A DNA stretch of 25,762 bases from ARS98 sp030744725 (GTDB taxonomy: Bacteria > Planctomycetota > Planctomycetia > Pirellulales > Pirellulaceae), in the NCBI GenBank assembly GCA_030744725.1, contig JASLPZ010000054.1:1-25762 (forward strand). The letters run 5' to 3'. The notes beneath the pieces are model-generated. The model had not been told where the DNA came from. It made no database searches and worked only from the letters and a program-made list of their open reading frames with translations. The translations under genes were made by a program, and so were the position numbers. Below are positions 7,379 to 14,969 of this stretch, piece by piece (position 1 is the first letter of the stretch; each line of letters starts with the position of its first letter).

Positions 7379-8539
7379 CTAATCGCGGCCGCCCGCCAAC
7401 ACATTTGAGAGTCGTAACAGAAGTGCCAATATTCCAATCCCCGCCAGGATTGACTTGCCATGCTCGAACGGCGTTCGGCCGACAAGGGCATCCCAAGGTG
7501 CGATCGCAGGCTGAGTCGGTGAAGACAGCAGTGATTGGTTGTCAACGGGATCGACCCAGGCACTGCCACCTAGCGGAGTTCCGTCGCGATAGACAGGAGC
7601 TGAAAGCGAGCTGGTATCGTTGGGCGGTGAAAGATCAGTCGATGGCACCAACCGCGGCGACGATCCAAAATACGGTGCGGCAGATGTAAGCTCGCCGGTA
7701 TCAGCCGACTGAGGGGAAGATGATGGCATCCCGTGTATGTCAGGCACTGAGGGTGTAACGTTGGCGCCGATGGACGTGCCTGGTGTAACCGCCGGCCCTC
7801 CCTCGATCACTGTTCGTGTTCCGAGGGGCGGAGCGGTGCCCGCCAGCTGTTTCGATTCCACCCCACTCAAAACGGTCGCTAAGAAGGCGCTCACGCGACC
7901 ACAGTAGCTTCCTGACGTTGTCCCACGGCTCGCTCCAAATAGGACGCCGGCGAGTTCTCCGCGTTCGTTGAATATCGGTCCACCCGAATCACCTTGTCGT
8001 GCTTCGGCTGACAACTCGACCATTTCATAAGGCAGATTCGCACTAGGCGCGACGTACTGCGTGCAGCGTCCAGACACGGTCCGATACTGCCCACTGCCAT
8101 AACCGGCGATGGCTAGCGTGTCTCCAGGACGCGGTGCCGCAATCGCCAGCGGCACGGGTTTCATCGGCGGGCGCCAAATCTGCAGTGCCGCTAGGTCCCA
8201 GTCGTCGTCGACCTTCAAGACGCGCGCGGCTGAGCGAAAACCATCAGAGAACTCGACGAGGATTTCACCCGTTGCATCACGGACCACGTGCCAATTCGTC
8301 ACGATCAATCCGTGCTGTCCGGCAACATTGACCAAGGTCCCTGTTCCATGTGACGTCGCCCCTTTTTCAGCAACGCTGATGCGTGCCACAGCCGGGTGAG
8401 GTGTCTGTGACGCAAAGGAGAACGGTAGCCGAAAGGTCCGCGCCTCGGCTGCTGAGTTGGACGCCGCAAACGACAACACACACAGCAGCGCGATACAGCG
8501 TCTGTGGACTGGGTGTCGCCGAATTGAGGATTGGGTCAT
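7379..8539 (-). CDS. Secreted trypsin-like serine protease with C-terminal membrane anchor
   Basis: Trypsin-fold endopeptidase with an intact triad: His84 (TNWHVV), Asp115 (DWDLAAL) and Ser185 (ARQGDSGGP), numbered from the start at 8539. A Sec signal peptide (RRCIALLCVLSFAASNSAAEA) precedes the domain. The region after about residue 215 is Ser/Pro/Thr-rich and disordered-looking. It ends in a hydrophobic helix (GIGILALLLRLSNVLAGG) that would anchor the protein with the protease outside the cytoplasm. No PDZ domain is present, so it is not a full HtrA. The start is uncertain: an in-frame ATG at 8596 would place 19 extra residues before the signal, and neither site has a strong ribosome-binding sequence. 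The stop codon is separated from that of the convergent propeller gene by one base. Confidence 0.87.
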   Translation of the reverse strand: MTQSSIRRHPVHRRCIALLCVLSFAASNSAAEARTFRLPFSFASQTPHPAVARISVAEKGATSHGTGTLVNVAGQHGLIVTNWHVVRDATGEILVEFSDGFRSAARVLKVDDDWDLAALQIWRPPMKPVPLAIAAPRPGDTLAIAGYGSGQYRTVSGRCTQYVAPSANLPYEMVELSAEARQGDSGGPIFNERGELAGVLFGASRGTTSGSYCGRVSAFLATVLSGVESKQLAGTAPPLGTRTVIEGGPAVTPGTSIGANVTPSVPDIHGMPSSSPQSADTGELTSAAPYFGSSPRLVPSTDLSPPNDTSSLSAPVYRDGTPLGGSAWVDPVDNQSLLSSPTQPAIAPWDALVGRTPFEHGKSILAGIGILALLLRLSNVLAGGRD

Positions 8540-8751
8540 CGGGAGTCTCGGGCCATTCCTACCGAACCGAAATGGCCACGTGCCAATCTTGACCATTGGG
8601 CAGGTATGCGTACGATGCGCGCAAACCGCCGCCTCTCATTACCATCGGATCGCGCCAATGCCTGAGTGAACGATGGCGATTGGGAAACGCACAGACTACC
8701 CAGGAGAAAAAAGCGGCACCCAGAGACCCGTTTTGCGGTCTATTGAAGATC

Positions 8752-8795
8752 AAAAAACCCACTTTGTGACCCCTGCCCCAACGGCACAAAGTGGG
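8752..8795 (-). terminator. Rho-independent terminator, minus strand
   Basis: A perfect 11-bp inverted repeat (CCCACTTTGTG at 8758-8768, CACAAAGTGGG at 8785-8795) with a 16-nt loop. Read on the minus strand, the stem is followed directly by TTTTTT (plus-strand AAAAAA at 8752-8757). On the plus strand there is no T tract. It would stop a minus-strand transcript starting upstream of 8800, yet no protein gene is seen between here and the metallopeptidase stop at 9358. Confidence 0.75.
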
Positions 8796-9276
8796 CTTGC
8801 CAGTCGTCCAGGGTACCGCGGTCTCTCCGAGACCACTCTGCCCCTCGGCACCCCCGACAATGACATCCCTTCAATGGGTCTATTGAGATCTGACGGAAAT
8901 ACCGGGGCACAATTCTGGCCATTTCGCCACATTTTTCGAGGATTGGTTTATTGGACCATGCCACTTCACGGCCTTTCCGTGCTGTAAGTCATTTTGCTGA
9001 TTGAGGTTCCGGTGAAACAAAACGGCGATCTCCAACGAGAGAAAGCAAAGAACCGGGTGACTCTTGGTTCAGAAAGAATCCGTGCAGGTGGCGCTGGCTC
9101 GCCCCGTGGCAGGAATCAGGAATGATGCACTTGGGCTGACCAAATCGTGTGCGGCGAAGTCCGTTGGGTCGTCTGACCGCTGTTGTTCGGCCGAGCCGAC
9201 TGGGGCGATCGCAGATGTCCTGGAAGCCTAACGCGGCAGTGCCGCAACCAAATGGGGAACATGCCTGTATTTGGTA

Positions 9277-9312
9277 CGCTCTCCGACCAACCTGCGGTCA
9301 GTGCCCGTCGCT
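9277..9312 (+). repeat. 36-nt dispersed hairpin repeat, copy 1
   Basis: A 36-nt block shared with 10534-10569 in the same orientation, with 34 of 36 positions identical. The core is CCGACC-AACCTGC-GGTC, a short hairpin, followed by GTGCCCGTCGCT. In this copy the stem has one broken pair (GGTCAG in place of GGTCGG). Confidence 0.8.
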
Positions 9313-9318
9313 CACAAA

Positions 9319-9343
9319 ACATGCGCGCGCCGAGCGCGCATGT
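9319..9343 (-). terminator. Probable terminator of the zinc metallopeptidase gene
   Basis: A perfect 10-bp stem (ACATGCGCGC at 9319-9328, GCGCGCATGT at 9334-9343) with a 5-nt loop, 14 bp past the metallopeptidase stop. On the minus strand the stem runs into a short T run (TTTTG), so a weak to moderate intrinsic terminator is likely. Confidence 0.6.
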
Positions 9344-9357
9344 CCGAAAGCTAGACT

Positions 9358-10053
9358 CTAATTCCGGTTGCCGAGCAATCCGGATCGCATCAGAAAATAC
9401 AGCAGGGTGAGCAGTGTCGAAATGACCGCCGCGACGTAGGTCAAGGCAGCTGCGTTCAAGACCCGATCGATACCGACACGTTCATCAGCGTCAACGATTC
9501 CTGCCTCGACTACCAGCCGTTTGGCACGCGCCGTGGCGTCGAACTCGACAGGCAGCGTGACGATCTGAAATAGCAACACCAGGGAGAACAAGATGGCGCC
9601 GATTCCAACGACTCCGGGGTGTCGTAAGAACAGCCCAGCGATCATCACCATATAGCCAATCCCAGAGCCAATGCCGGCAGCTGGCACCAGCGCCGAGCGT
9701 GCCCATAGTGGTGCGTAGTGTCGCGCGTGCTGAATCGCGTGTCCCGCTTCGTGACAGGCAACTCCGATCGCGGCAATCGAGTTGCTCGAAAAAACTCCCT
9801 CGGAAAGCGCCAATTGCCTAGAACTCGGATTGTAGTGATCGCTCAAGTATCCGCGCGTTGGCACGACGTTAACATCGTTGATCCCGGCGCGGTCCAAGAG
9901 CAGTTGAGCGGCCTGCGCACCCGTCATGCCTCGGCGTGAGCCAACTTTCGAATAACGATTGAACGCCGCTTTCACTCGCCAGCTTGCCAGCCCGGAGATC
10001 AACATCCCTGGCAACAAGACCATCAAGATGTACTCTAAATCAAAGAAAAACAT
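9358..10053 (-). CDS. Membrane zinc metallopeptidase, YugP family
   Basis: Integral-membrane neutral zinc metallopeptidase (Zn_peptidase_2, YugP-like), 231 aa, about the family length. The zinc site is HEAGHAIQH (His101, Glu102, His105); the downstream acidic region VEFDATARAK fits the family's third ligand. The family signatures LSDHYNP and VPTRGYL are also present. Hydrophobic segments lie at about residues 8-24, 120-160 and near the C terminus (AALTYVAAVISTLLTLLYFL). The start at 10053 was chosen because AAGGAG lies 8 nt upstream; a GTG three codons earlier overlaps that site. Substrate unknown, presumably damaged or signalling membrane proteins. It stands alone, flanked on both sides by copies of a 36-nt repeat. 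Confidence 0.92.
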   Translation of the reverse strand: MFFFDLEYILMVLLPGMLISGLASWRVKAAFNRYSKVGSRRGMTGAQAAQLLLDRAGINDVNVVPTRGYLSDHYNPSSRQLALSEGVFSSNSIAAIGVACHEAGHAIQHARHYAPLWARSALVPAAGIGSGIGYMVMIAGLFLRHPGVVGIGAILFSLVLLFQIVTLPVEFDATARAKRLVVEAGIVDADERVGIDRVLNAAALTYVAAVISTLLTLLYFLMRSGLLGNRN

Positions 10054-10533
10054 GCCACACACTCCTTATCGCACACGTTACAAGCCTGCCAAATTGGATA
10101 CCAAAACGGCGTTCTTGACAAGAGTGCAACCACTGTGCCAAATTCACAATCCGTCCCCCAACATCCAACCGAACCAATGAAGGGGCAACAGATTGCATCG
10201 AATCTCGACATCCGAGGTTAAGTTGCCCACAGCCCTGGCACGGGGCCGTTTGTGCCACTCAACAACATTTAATATCGTCGAGATTCCGGACGGTCATTGA
10301 GTCAGACCAGCAACATCTTGCTACGAGTTTCGCTACAAGAACGCTCGGCTGTCCACTCGCCCGATTTCGCGGGACCATGGGCAGGACCAGGCGGTCGCAG
10401 TCGATCGAATTCACGCCCAGGTTTGGGCACTCACTCCCGCCATGGCGTGCAAACAAGTCGCACGGTATCATGTCGCGATTCTAACGAGGCAGGGCCTCGA
10501 ACCAATCCGAGCTACCGCTCGGTCTTGTTAACC

Positions 10534-10569
10534 CGCTCCCCGACCAACCTGCGGTCGGTGCCCGTCGCT
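10534..10569 (+). repeat. 36-nt dispersed hairpin repeat, copy 2
   Basis: Same orientation as the copy at 9277-9312, with 34 of 36 positions identical. Here the stem is intact (CCGACC pairing with GGTCGG across a 7-nt loop). The sequence outside the block differs between the two copies, so the repeat boundaries are sharp. Confidence 0.8.
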
Positions 10570-10576
10570 AAAACTT

Positions 10577-10620
10577 GACTCAAATACGACGAGTTTCCGA
10601 CCATAAAGACTCAAATACGA
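10577..10620 (+). promoter_or_regulatory. Paired 13-bp direct repeats upstream of the methyltransferase
   Basis: GACTCAAATACGA occurs at 10577-10589 and again at 10608-10620. The start-to-start distance is 31 bp, near three helical turns, so a protein could bind both on one DNA face. The second copy ends 20 bp before the chosen start codon. It could equally be a simple duplication. Confidence 0.35.
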
Positions 10621-10640
10621 AATGCGTCGGCGATCCGACA

Positions 10641-11261
10641 ATGCTGCAACCGATAGAACTCCCAGATCTGTTCAGTGCGCCACCGCCTTCCGATGAAGCT
10701 CAGGCTTTGCTGCGTGAAGCGAGCGAGCGAATCGATGACTTTCTTCACCACCGCCGTAGCAACGTGATCCACGATTTCGTGTGCAGTGATTTTCTGGCTG
10801 TAGATGCCCACCTGCGCTGGATCGTGGAACAGCACCTGATCGCTGGCCGTGCTTTCTGTGAGTGGGGATGCGGCTTTGGTGTGATCACCCTCTTGGCATC
10901 ACTCCAAGAATTCGACGCCTGCGGAATCGATGTCCAAGGCGAACTTGTTCAGCGTGCCGAACAGCTTGCCGCGGACTTCGGCATCCCAGCCCAATTCGCC
11001 TACGGCAGCCTGATTCCACCAGGCAGCGACGACTTGATCCTAGACGTAGAAGAGCTGGCTCACATCGACCTCGATACGCCCAGCGCTTACGAAGACCTCG
11101 GTTTGGATTTGTGCGACTTCGACCTGGTCTTTGGCTATCCCTGGCCGGGCCATGAACGCTTCATGGAAGATGTCTTCGACTACAACGCATCGGACGGTGC
11201 GCTGCTGTTGACCTACCACGGCATTGAAGATCTGCGTTTGCACCGTCGCGTGCGTGGATAG
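10641..11261 (+). CDS. Class I SAM-dependent methyltransferase-like protein
   Basis: Cytoplasmic protein of 206 aa with a Rossmann-type SAM-binding fold. Motif I is CEWGCGFGVITLLASL (residues 73-88) and the acidic end of strand beta-2 is Asp97 in CGIDVQ. The post-I helix is LVQRAEQLAADFG. A motif-IV-like stretch is LVFGYPWPGHERF, and it is followed by DGALLLTYHGIEDLRL. The start at 10641 (MLQPIELPDLF) is preferred over the in-frame start at 10575, which would lie inside the direct-repeat region; neither has a good ribosome-binding site. The substrate is not evident. It lies upstream of the propeller/DUF6580/CobQ group but 210 bp away, so co-transcription is uncertain. Confidence 0.75.
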   Translation: MLQPIELPDLFSAPPPSDEAQALLREASERIDDFLHHRRSNVIHDFVCSDFLAVDAHLRWIVEQHLIAGRAFCEWGCGFGVITLLASLQEFDACGIDVQGELVQRAEQLAADFGIPAQFAYGSLIPPGSDDLILDVEELAHIDLDTPSAYEDLGLDLCDFDLVFGYPWPGHERFMEDVFDYNASDGALLLTYHGIEDLRLHRRVRG

Positions 11262-11471
11262 TGTTGTCGTGTACAGCGTCATTTTGGAGGCAGTTTCAAA
11301 ACCAGTTCTCACCCGACGTGGGCTTTGAATCTGCTTCTGGTCATTTCGCGCGTCATGAAGACGCAACACAAGGCACGAGGTGGCCCTGATCCGCCAAGTT
11401 GACACTGTTGGGCGATGTCACCACAATGCCAGGGCGTGCTGTGTTGCTGGCCAGTCCTGGAGAACCGTAAT

Positions 11472-12677
11472 GTGACGAACTGCCGACGGCGAAATCTTCG
11501 AGCCGAACTGCTCGCTCTGGCGTTCGCCTGTTTCGCAGTCGGCCCGTTATCGGTGCTTTGGTGCCACCAAGCCGAAGGTCAAGACGTCAAGGCCACGCCT
11601 CCGATCACGCAACTGCGTGCAAAGGCCGCGCTGATCCGACTGGGCACTACCTATTCCCGAGCTCAGGTCGCCACATGGTTGGACGCAAGACGTTTCATCG
11701 TGGGTCGGTGGGACGGCACGATCACGGTCTTCCGAACCATGTCCAGCGAATCGGAATTCGGCCCCGTCCTGGTCGATGCGTTGACGACTCCGTCAAAGCA
11801 GGGGATCGAAATGTTGGCCAACTTGGGCGGAGGTCAGTTCGTCAGTTCGAACGACGCGCAATCGCTGGTGTGGTGGCGGCAAGTTGACAACGACTTTCTG
11901 CCCCTCACCCTGCCCTTCGCTCCCAAATACGGTACGGCCGTCAGCGCGGTTCGAGTCGACCAGAACGACCAAGATTTGCTTTTCGTCGGGCATCAGCACG
12001 GCTATCTCACGATCTGGTCTCTGAGCGACGGCAACGAGCGCCGAGCCCGCCCCGCGGAACGGTCGACGCTGAGACTCATGCGGGCCATCTCGTTGCGTTC
12101 GGGTGATCCGGTGCAGTGGCAAGGGCAGTCATGGCACATTCGCGGACTTGCGGTCTGTGGACACCGTCGGGTGATCTCGGTGGCTGAAGATGGCGACATC
12201 TGCCTGCTGGAAGTCCCCAGCGGCAAGATTCTCTCGCGTCGTCGATACAACGCGTCAGCACAGCGTGGTTTGAACGATGTCGCGGTCCTCGGCGATCTGA
12301 TTGCCGTCGTCAATTGCGCCGTTGGCGACGCAGACAACAACCTCTGGATCTACCGCATCGCCGGAAATTCCCTGGACCTGGTTGCCGGTAAGAGGCTGAT
12401 TTTGGATAATACACGTGACCAGGTGTTCACATTTTCCGTCGAATTGTTCGAATTTGGCGGCCAGCCGCATTTTGTCGCGAGCACCGAGGAGGGGGTCATC
12501 TGGCTAGGAACGGTCAGAGGCAATAAGATAGTAACCCACAATCAGGCAAAGGTTGCGCTCGAAGGTGGCGTCGTCCTTGCCCTTGCGCCAAGTAATAAGA
12601 CGGTTCTGTCGGTCGGTCACAAGATCCAGACCTTCACCATTGGCTCCAGGCCCGTCAGAGAAGGAGAAATCAAATGA
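11472..12677 (+). CDS. Secreted beta-propeller (WD40/YVTN-like) protein
   Basis: Exported beta-propeller protein of about 401 aa. I chose the GTG at 11472 because GGAGA lies about 9 nt upstream and a normal signal peptide follows (RRRNLRAELLALAFACFAVG). An in-frame start at 11415 would add a Cys-rich leader. Repeated blades are visible as strands ending in W or equivalent: WDGTITVFRT, NDAQSLVWWRQ, HQHGYLTIWSL, EDGDICLLEVPSGKIL, DADNNLWIYRI and STEEGVIWLGTV. No catalytic motif is seen. The gene overlaps the DUF6580 gene by 4 bp (ATGA), a sign of translational coupling, and cobyric acid synthase lies just downstream. A propeller that captures a corrinoid outside the membrane is one possible role, as for BtuG of Bacteroides, but I cannot show similarity to BtuG. 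Confidence 0.8.
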   Translation: MTNCRRRNLRAELLALAFACFAVGPLSVLWCHQAEGQDVKATPPITQLRAKAALIRLGTTYSRAQVATWLDARRFIVGRWDGTITVFRTMSSESEFGPVLVDALTTPSKQGIEMLANLGGGQFVSSNDAQSLVWWRQVDNDFLPLTLPFAPKYGTAVSAVRVDQNDQDLLFVGHQHGYLTIWSLSDGNERRARPAERSTLRLMRAISLRSGDPVQWQGQSWHIRGLAVCGHRRVISVAEDGDICLLEVPSGKILSRRRYNASAQRGLNDVAVLGDLIAVVNCAVGDADNNLWIYRIAGNSLDLVAGKRLILDNTRDQVFTFSVELFEFGGQPHFVASTEEGVIWLGTVRGNKIVTHNQAKVALEGGVVLALAPSNKTVLSVGHKIQTFTIGSRPVREGEIK

Positions 12678-13270
12678 AGAACCGACCCGTCATCATTGAC
12701 GTCATTGTCATTTCAGTCTTGGTGATCCTTGCCGTTGCGTCGCGATTGCTGCCCCATGCGCCCGGTTTTGTGGCAGTCACGGGTGCCTCGATTTTCGCCG
12801 GGTGGTATCTCCGCCGCGGTTCGGTCGCCTACCTGATTCCACTGATCGTGTTGTCGCTGAGCGATCTGGTGCTCGGTTCTTACGAACCGATGCTCATGTC
12901 AGCCGTTTATCTGGTCGCAGTGGTGCCCGTGCTGATCGGACGTTCGATGCGTGGAAACGCGACACCGCTGCGGTTGGTGGCGTCAGCGTTATGCTGTTCC
13001 GTGCTGAGCCTGGTGACGATCAACTTTGTTGTTTGGCTGACCAGTGCTTGGTACGCGAAAACGGCGACTGGTCTGATGGAATGTTATTTGGCCGCGTTGC
13101 CGTTCTTTAAGTACCGAATGGCCGGCGATGTTTGCTCCGTCGCCGTCTTCTTTGGCCTCTATGCATTGGTTGCCTACCGCTGGCCAAGTGTGGCGATTGA
13201 ACCGCTTGGTCGTGCACGAACCTGGGGTGGAGCGCTGCTCGCGCCGTGGCAAAAGAGTGAGCAATTGTAG
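12674..13270 (+). CDS. DUF6580 family putative transport membrane protein
   Basis: Polytopic inner-membrane protein of 198 aa that resembles the DUF6580 putative transport family. Evidence includes the early SRLLPHAPGFVAVTGASIFAGWYLRRG segment (ends at about residue 48) and five to six hydrophobic helices at about 8-23, 36-46, 53-66, 75-90, 100-123 and 148-167. The small size and fold type recall ECF S components. The start codon lies 8 nt after AAGGAG and overlaps the stop of the propeller gene as ATGA. In other bacteria members of this family are found in cobalamin-related neighbourhoods; here cobyric acid synthase follows 130 bp downstream. A role in cobamide or cobalt uptake is inferred from context only. 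No ATPase partner is encoded nearby. Confidence 0.75.
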   Translation: MKNRPVIIDVIVISVLVILAVASRLLPHAPGFVAVTGASIFAGWYLRRGSVAYLIPLIVLSLSDLVLGSYEPMLMSAVYLVAVVPVLIGRSMRGNATPLRLVASALCCSVLSLVTINFVVWLTSAWYAKTATGLMECYLAALPFFKYRMAGDVCSVAVFFGLYALVAYRWPSVAIEPLGRARTWGGALLAPWQKSEQL

Positions 13271-13400
13271 TCGGCCCAGACGCGGCAGGTCGACCATAGG
13301 CACGCCCCTCTGAAGGCTGTGGTGTTTTTCGCGGCTAAAAGCCCTGGCCACGGAACGAACAGCAGGAGAATCAGAGCCGCGCCGCGTCCTGGATGCCGAC

Positions 13401-14909
13401 ATGCAGCCAACCGCCCACCAATCGATAATGATCCTGGGCACGGGGTCACACTGCGGAAAGACAACCATCGTGGCGGGCCTGTGCCGGTATTTTGCCAACC
13501 TTGGGTTTCGCGTCGCGCCGTTTAAATCTCAGAATATGGCGCTGAATTCGTACGTGACGGATTTCGGCGAGGAAATCGCACGTTCCATCGCCGTCCAGGC
13601 ACAAGGTGCTCGACAAGCGCCACGTGTCGAAATGAACCCAATCTTGCTCAAACCAAAATCGGATACTGAATGCCAGTTGATCATCGACGGTCAAACGGTT
13701 CGCGATGTTACAGCACAAGAGAATTTCCTGGATCCGTCACTCCGCGACGAAAAGCTCGCTATCGTTGCTCAATCGATCGAAACTCTGCGGGCGGAATTCG
13801 ACCTGATCATCGCCGAAGGTGCCGGCTCATGCGCAGAACCGAACCTGGCCGAGGTCGATGTCGTCAATCTCACCGTCGCCAAACTCCTCAGCGCCCGCGT
13901 CTTCGTCCTTGGTGACATTGATGTCGGCGGCGTCTTTGCCCAATTTGCTGGAACCTATGACATCCTTCGTCGAATCGATCGTGAGGGTCTTGGCCTGCTC
14001 GAAGGCTTTGTGGTCAACAAGTTTCGTGGCGACTTGGAACTGCTGCGCCCTGGTATCGCGTTTCACGATGCTTCATGTTCAGTACCAATTCGCGGCGTCC
14101 TTCCCATGCTTTACGGCTTGCAGCTCGACGAGGAAGACCGCGCGGTCTTTCCTAGTCGCCCTCACGCACCGCTCAAGATCGCCATCCCCTACCTGCCACA
14201 CATCGCCAATACAACCGACTTCGACCTGCTCGCGCAAGTGGACGATGTGGAAGTTCTGCTGGTCCGCACCTCCGAAGAATTCGGTCAGCCCGATGCGGTA
14301 CTCATCCCAGGCACCAAGAACACCGTCGACGACCTCAGCGTCTTACGTGAATCGGGGATGGAGAAACGCATCCGGGCGTTGGCCGAACGGATTCCCATTT
14401 TCGGGACCTGTGGTGGCTTCCAAATGCTGGGCCGACAACTACATGACCCCCATCACATTGAATCGGACCTGGATTCCATCGACGGCATGGGCTTGCTTGA
14501 CATCGATTTCGCCTTCGCGACGAAGAAGACCGTAGCGCGTCGTACCTACTATCCCACGTCGTTCAACCCATTTGGTGCTGTGGGTCCAGTCAGCGGGTAC
14601 GAAATCCACTGTGGTCATGTGACAGGACGATACGATCGCCCTCTGTATTCCAGTGAAGAACGAGGCGTCGAGGGACAGTATGACGGTGCCGTACATCCAC
14701 ATAAACCGATCTTCGGTTCGTTTGTACACGACCTGTTTCGCGACCCAAGTTTTTGCCAGGCGTTTCTCAACTTCCTGCGAGCTCGCAAAGGCCTTCCCGC
14801 ACGAGACACAACGCTGGAAGCTCCCCGCCACATTGCGGACCAGAGCCTTGATCGCCTGGCCGAAATGATTCGAGCAAACTGGAGTCCAGAACTGACGCCC
14901 ACTACTTAG
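13401..14909 (+). CDS. cobQ: Cobyric acid synthase
   Basis: Glutamine-dependent amidotransferase of cobalamin synthesis: amidates side chains b, d, e and g of adenosylcobyrinate a,c-diamide, using glutamine and ATP. The length is 502 aa, normal for the family. The N-terminal dethiobiotin-synthetase-like domain has the P-loop GTGSHCGKTT (residues 13-22) and the family stretch PFKSQNMALNSYVT. The C-terminal class I glutaminase domain has the nucleophile Cys in IFGTCGGFQMLG, the GYEIHCGH segment and the catalytic His in FGSFVHDLF. All key residues are present, so it should be functional. The ATG at 13401 is favoured; another at 13428 would sit just before the P-loop. No other cobalamin biosynthesis gene is in the window. 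Confidence 0.96.
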   Translation: MQPTAHQSIMILGTGSHCGKTTIVAGLCRYFANLGFRVAPFKSQNMALNSYVTDFGEEIARSIAVQAQGARQAPRVEMNPILLKPKSDTECQLIIDGQTVRDVTAQENFLDPSLRDEKLAIVAQSIETLRAEFDLIIAEGAGSCAEPNLAEVDVVNLTVAKLLSARVFVLGDIDVGGVFAQFAGTYDILRRIDREGLGLLEGFVVNKFRGDLELLRPGIAFHDASCSVPIRGVLPMLYGLQLDEEDRAVFPSRPHAPLKIAIPYLPHIANTTDFDLLAQVDDVEVLLVRTSEEFGQPDAVLIPGTKNTVDDLSVLRESGMEKRIRALAERIPIFGTCGGFQMLGRQLHDPHHIESDLDSIDGMGLLDIDFAFATKKTVARRTYYPTSFNPFGAVGPVSGYEIHCGHVTGRYDRPLYSSEERGVEGQYDGAVHPHKPIFGSFVHDLFRDPSFCQAFLNFLRARKGLPARDTTLEAPRHIADQSLDRLAEMIRANWSPELTPTT

Positions 14910-14969
14910 AATTGGCCAATCGCCTATCACTTGCAAAGCAAACCCCTGTCGACTAGAAGTGAGGCAACA

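Larger units (their letters stand above)
8540..9357. other. Long spacer with terminator and possible small RNA
   Basis: About 820 bp without a credible protein gene; the short open frames lack start signals. It contains a strong minus-strand terminator (8752-8795), a perfect small hairpin (GGTCTC, TCC loop, GAGACC at 8820-8834), an imperfect direct repeat GGTCTATTGAAGATC (8737-8751) and GGTCTATTGAGATC (8877-8890), one copy of a 36-nt repeat (9277-9312), and a terminator hairpin for the next minus-strand gene (9319-9343). Confidence 0.65.
10054..10640. other. Divergent spacer with repeats
   Basis: About 590 bp between two divergent genes and no credible coding frame. It contains a small hairpin (CCGAG at 10507-10511, CTCGG around 10518-10522), the second copy of the 36-nt repeat (10534-10569) and a 13-bp direct repeat (10577-10589, 10608-10620) close to the methyltransferase start. 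The ribosome-binding site of the metallopeptidase (AAGGAG on the minus strand) is at 10062-10067. Confidence 0.55.

Noticed and set aside
7375..7381. Terminator between the convergent propeller and protease genes
   Set aside because: The stop codons are one base apart and no hairpin lies there; any termination signal would have to be inside the opposing gene.
11262..11471. Possible cobalamin riboswitch upstream of the propeller/DUF6580/CobQ genes
   Set aside because: Fragments such as GGTG, ATCC, ACACTGT and CAGTCCTGGAGAACC recall parts of the element, but the conserved GGGAAGG and a proper B12 box (AGTCAGGAGACCTGCC type) are missing, and spacing is too short. A covariance search with RF00174 would decide.
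13827..14535. Long alternative frames on both strands inside cobQ
   Set aside because: Shadow frames of a gene with all cobyric acid synthase motifs intact.
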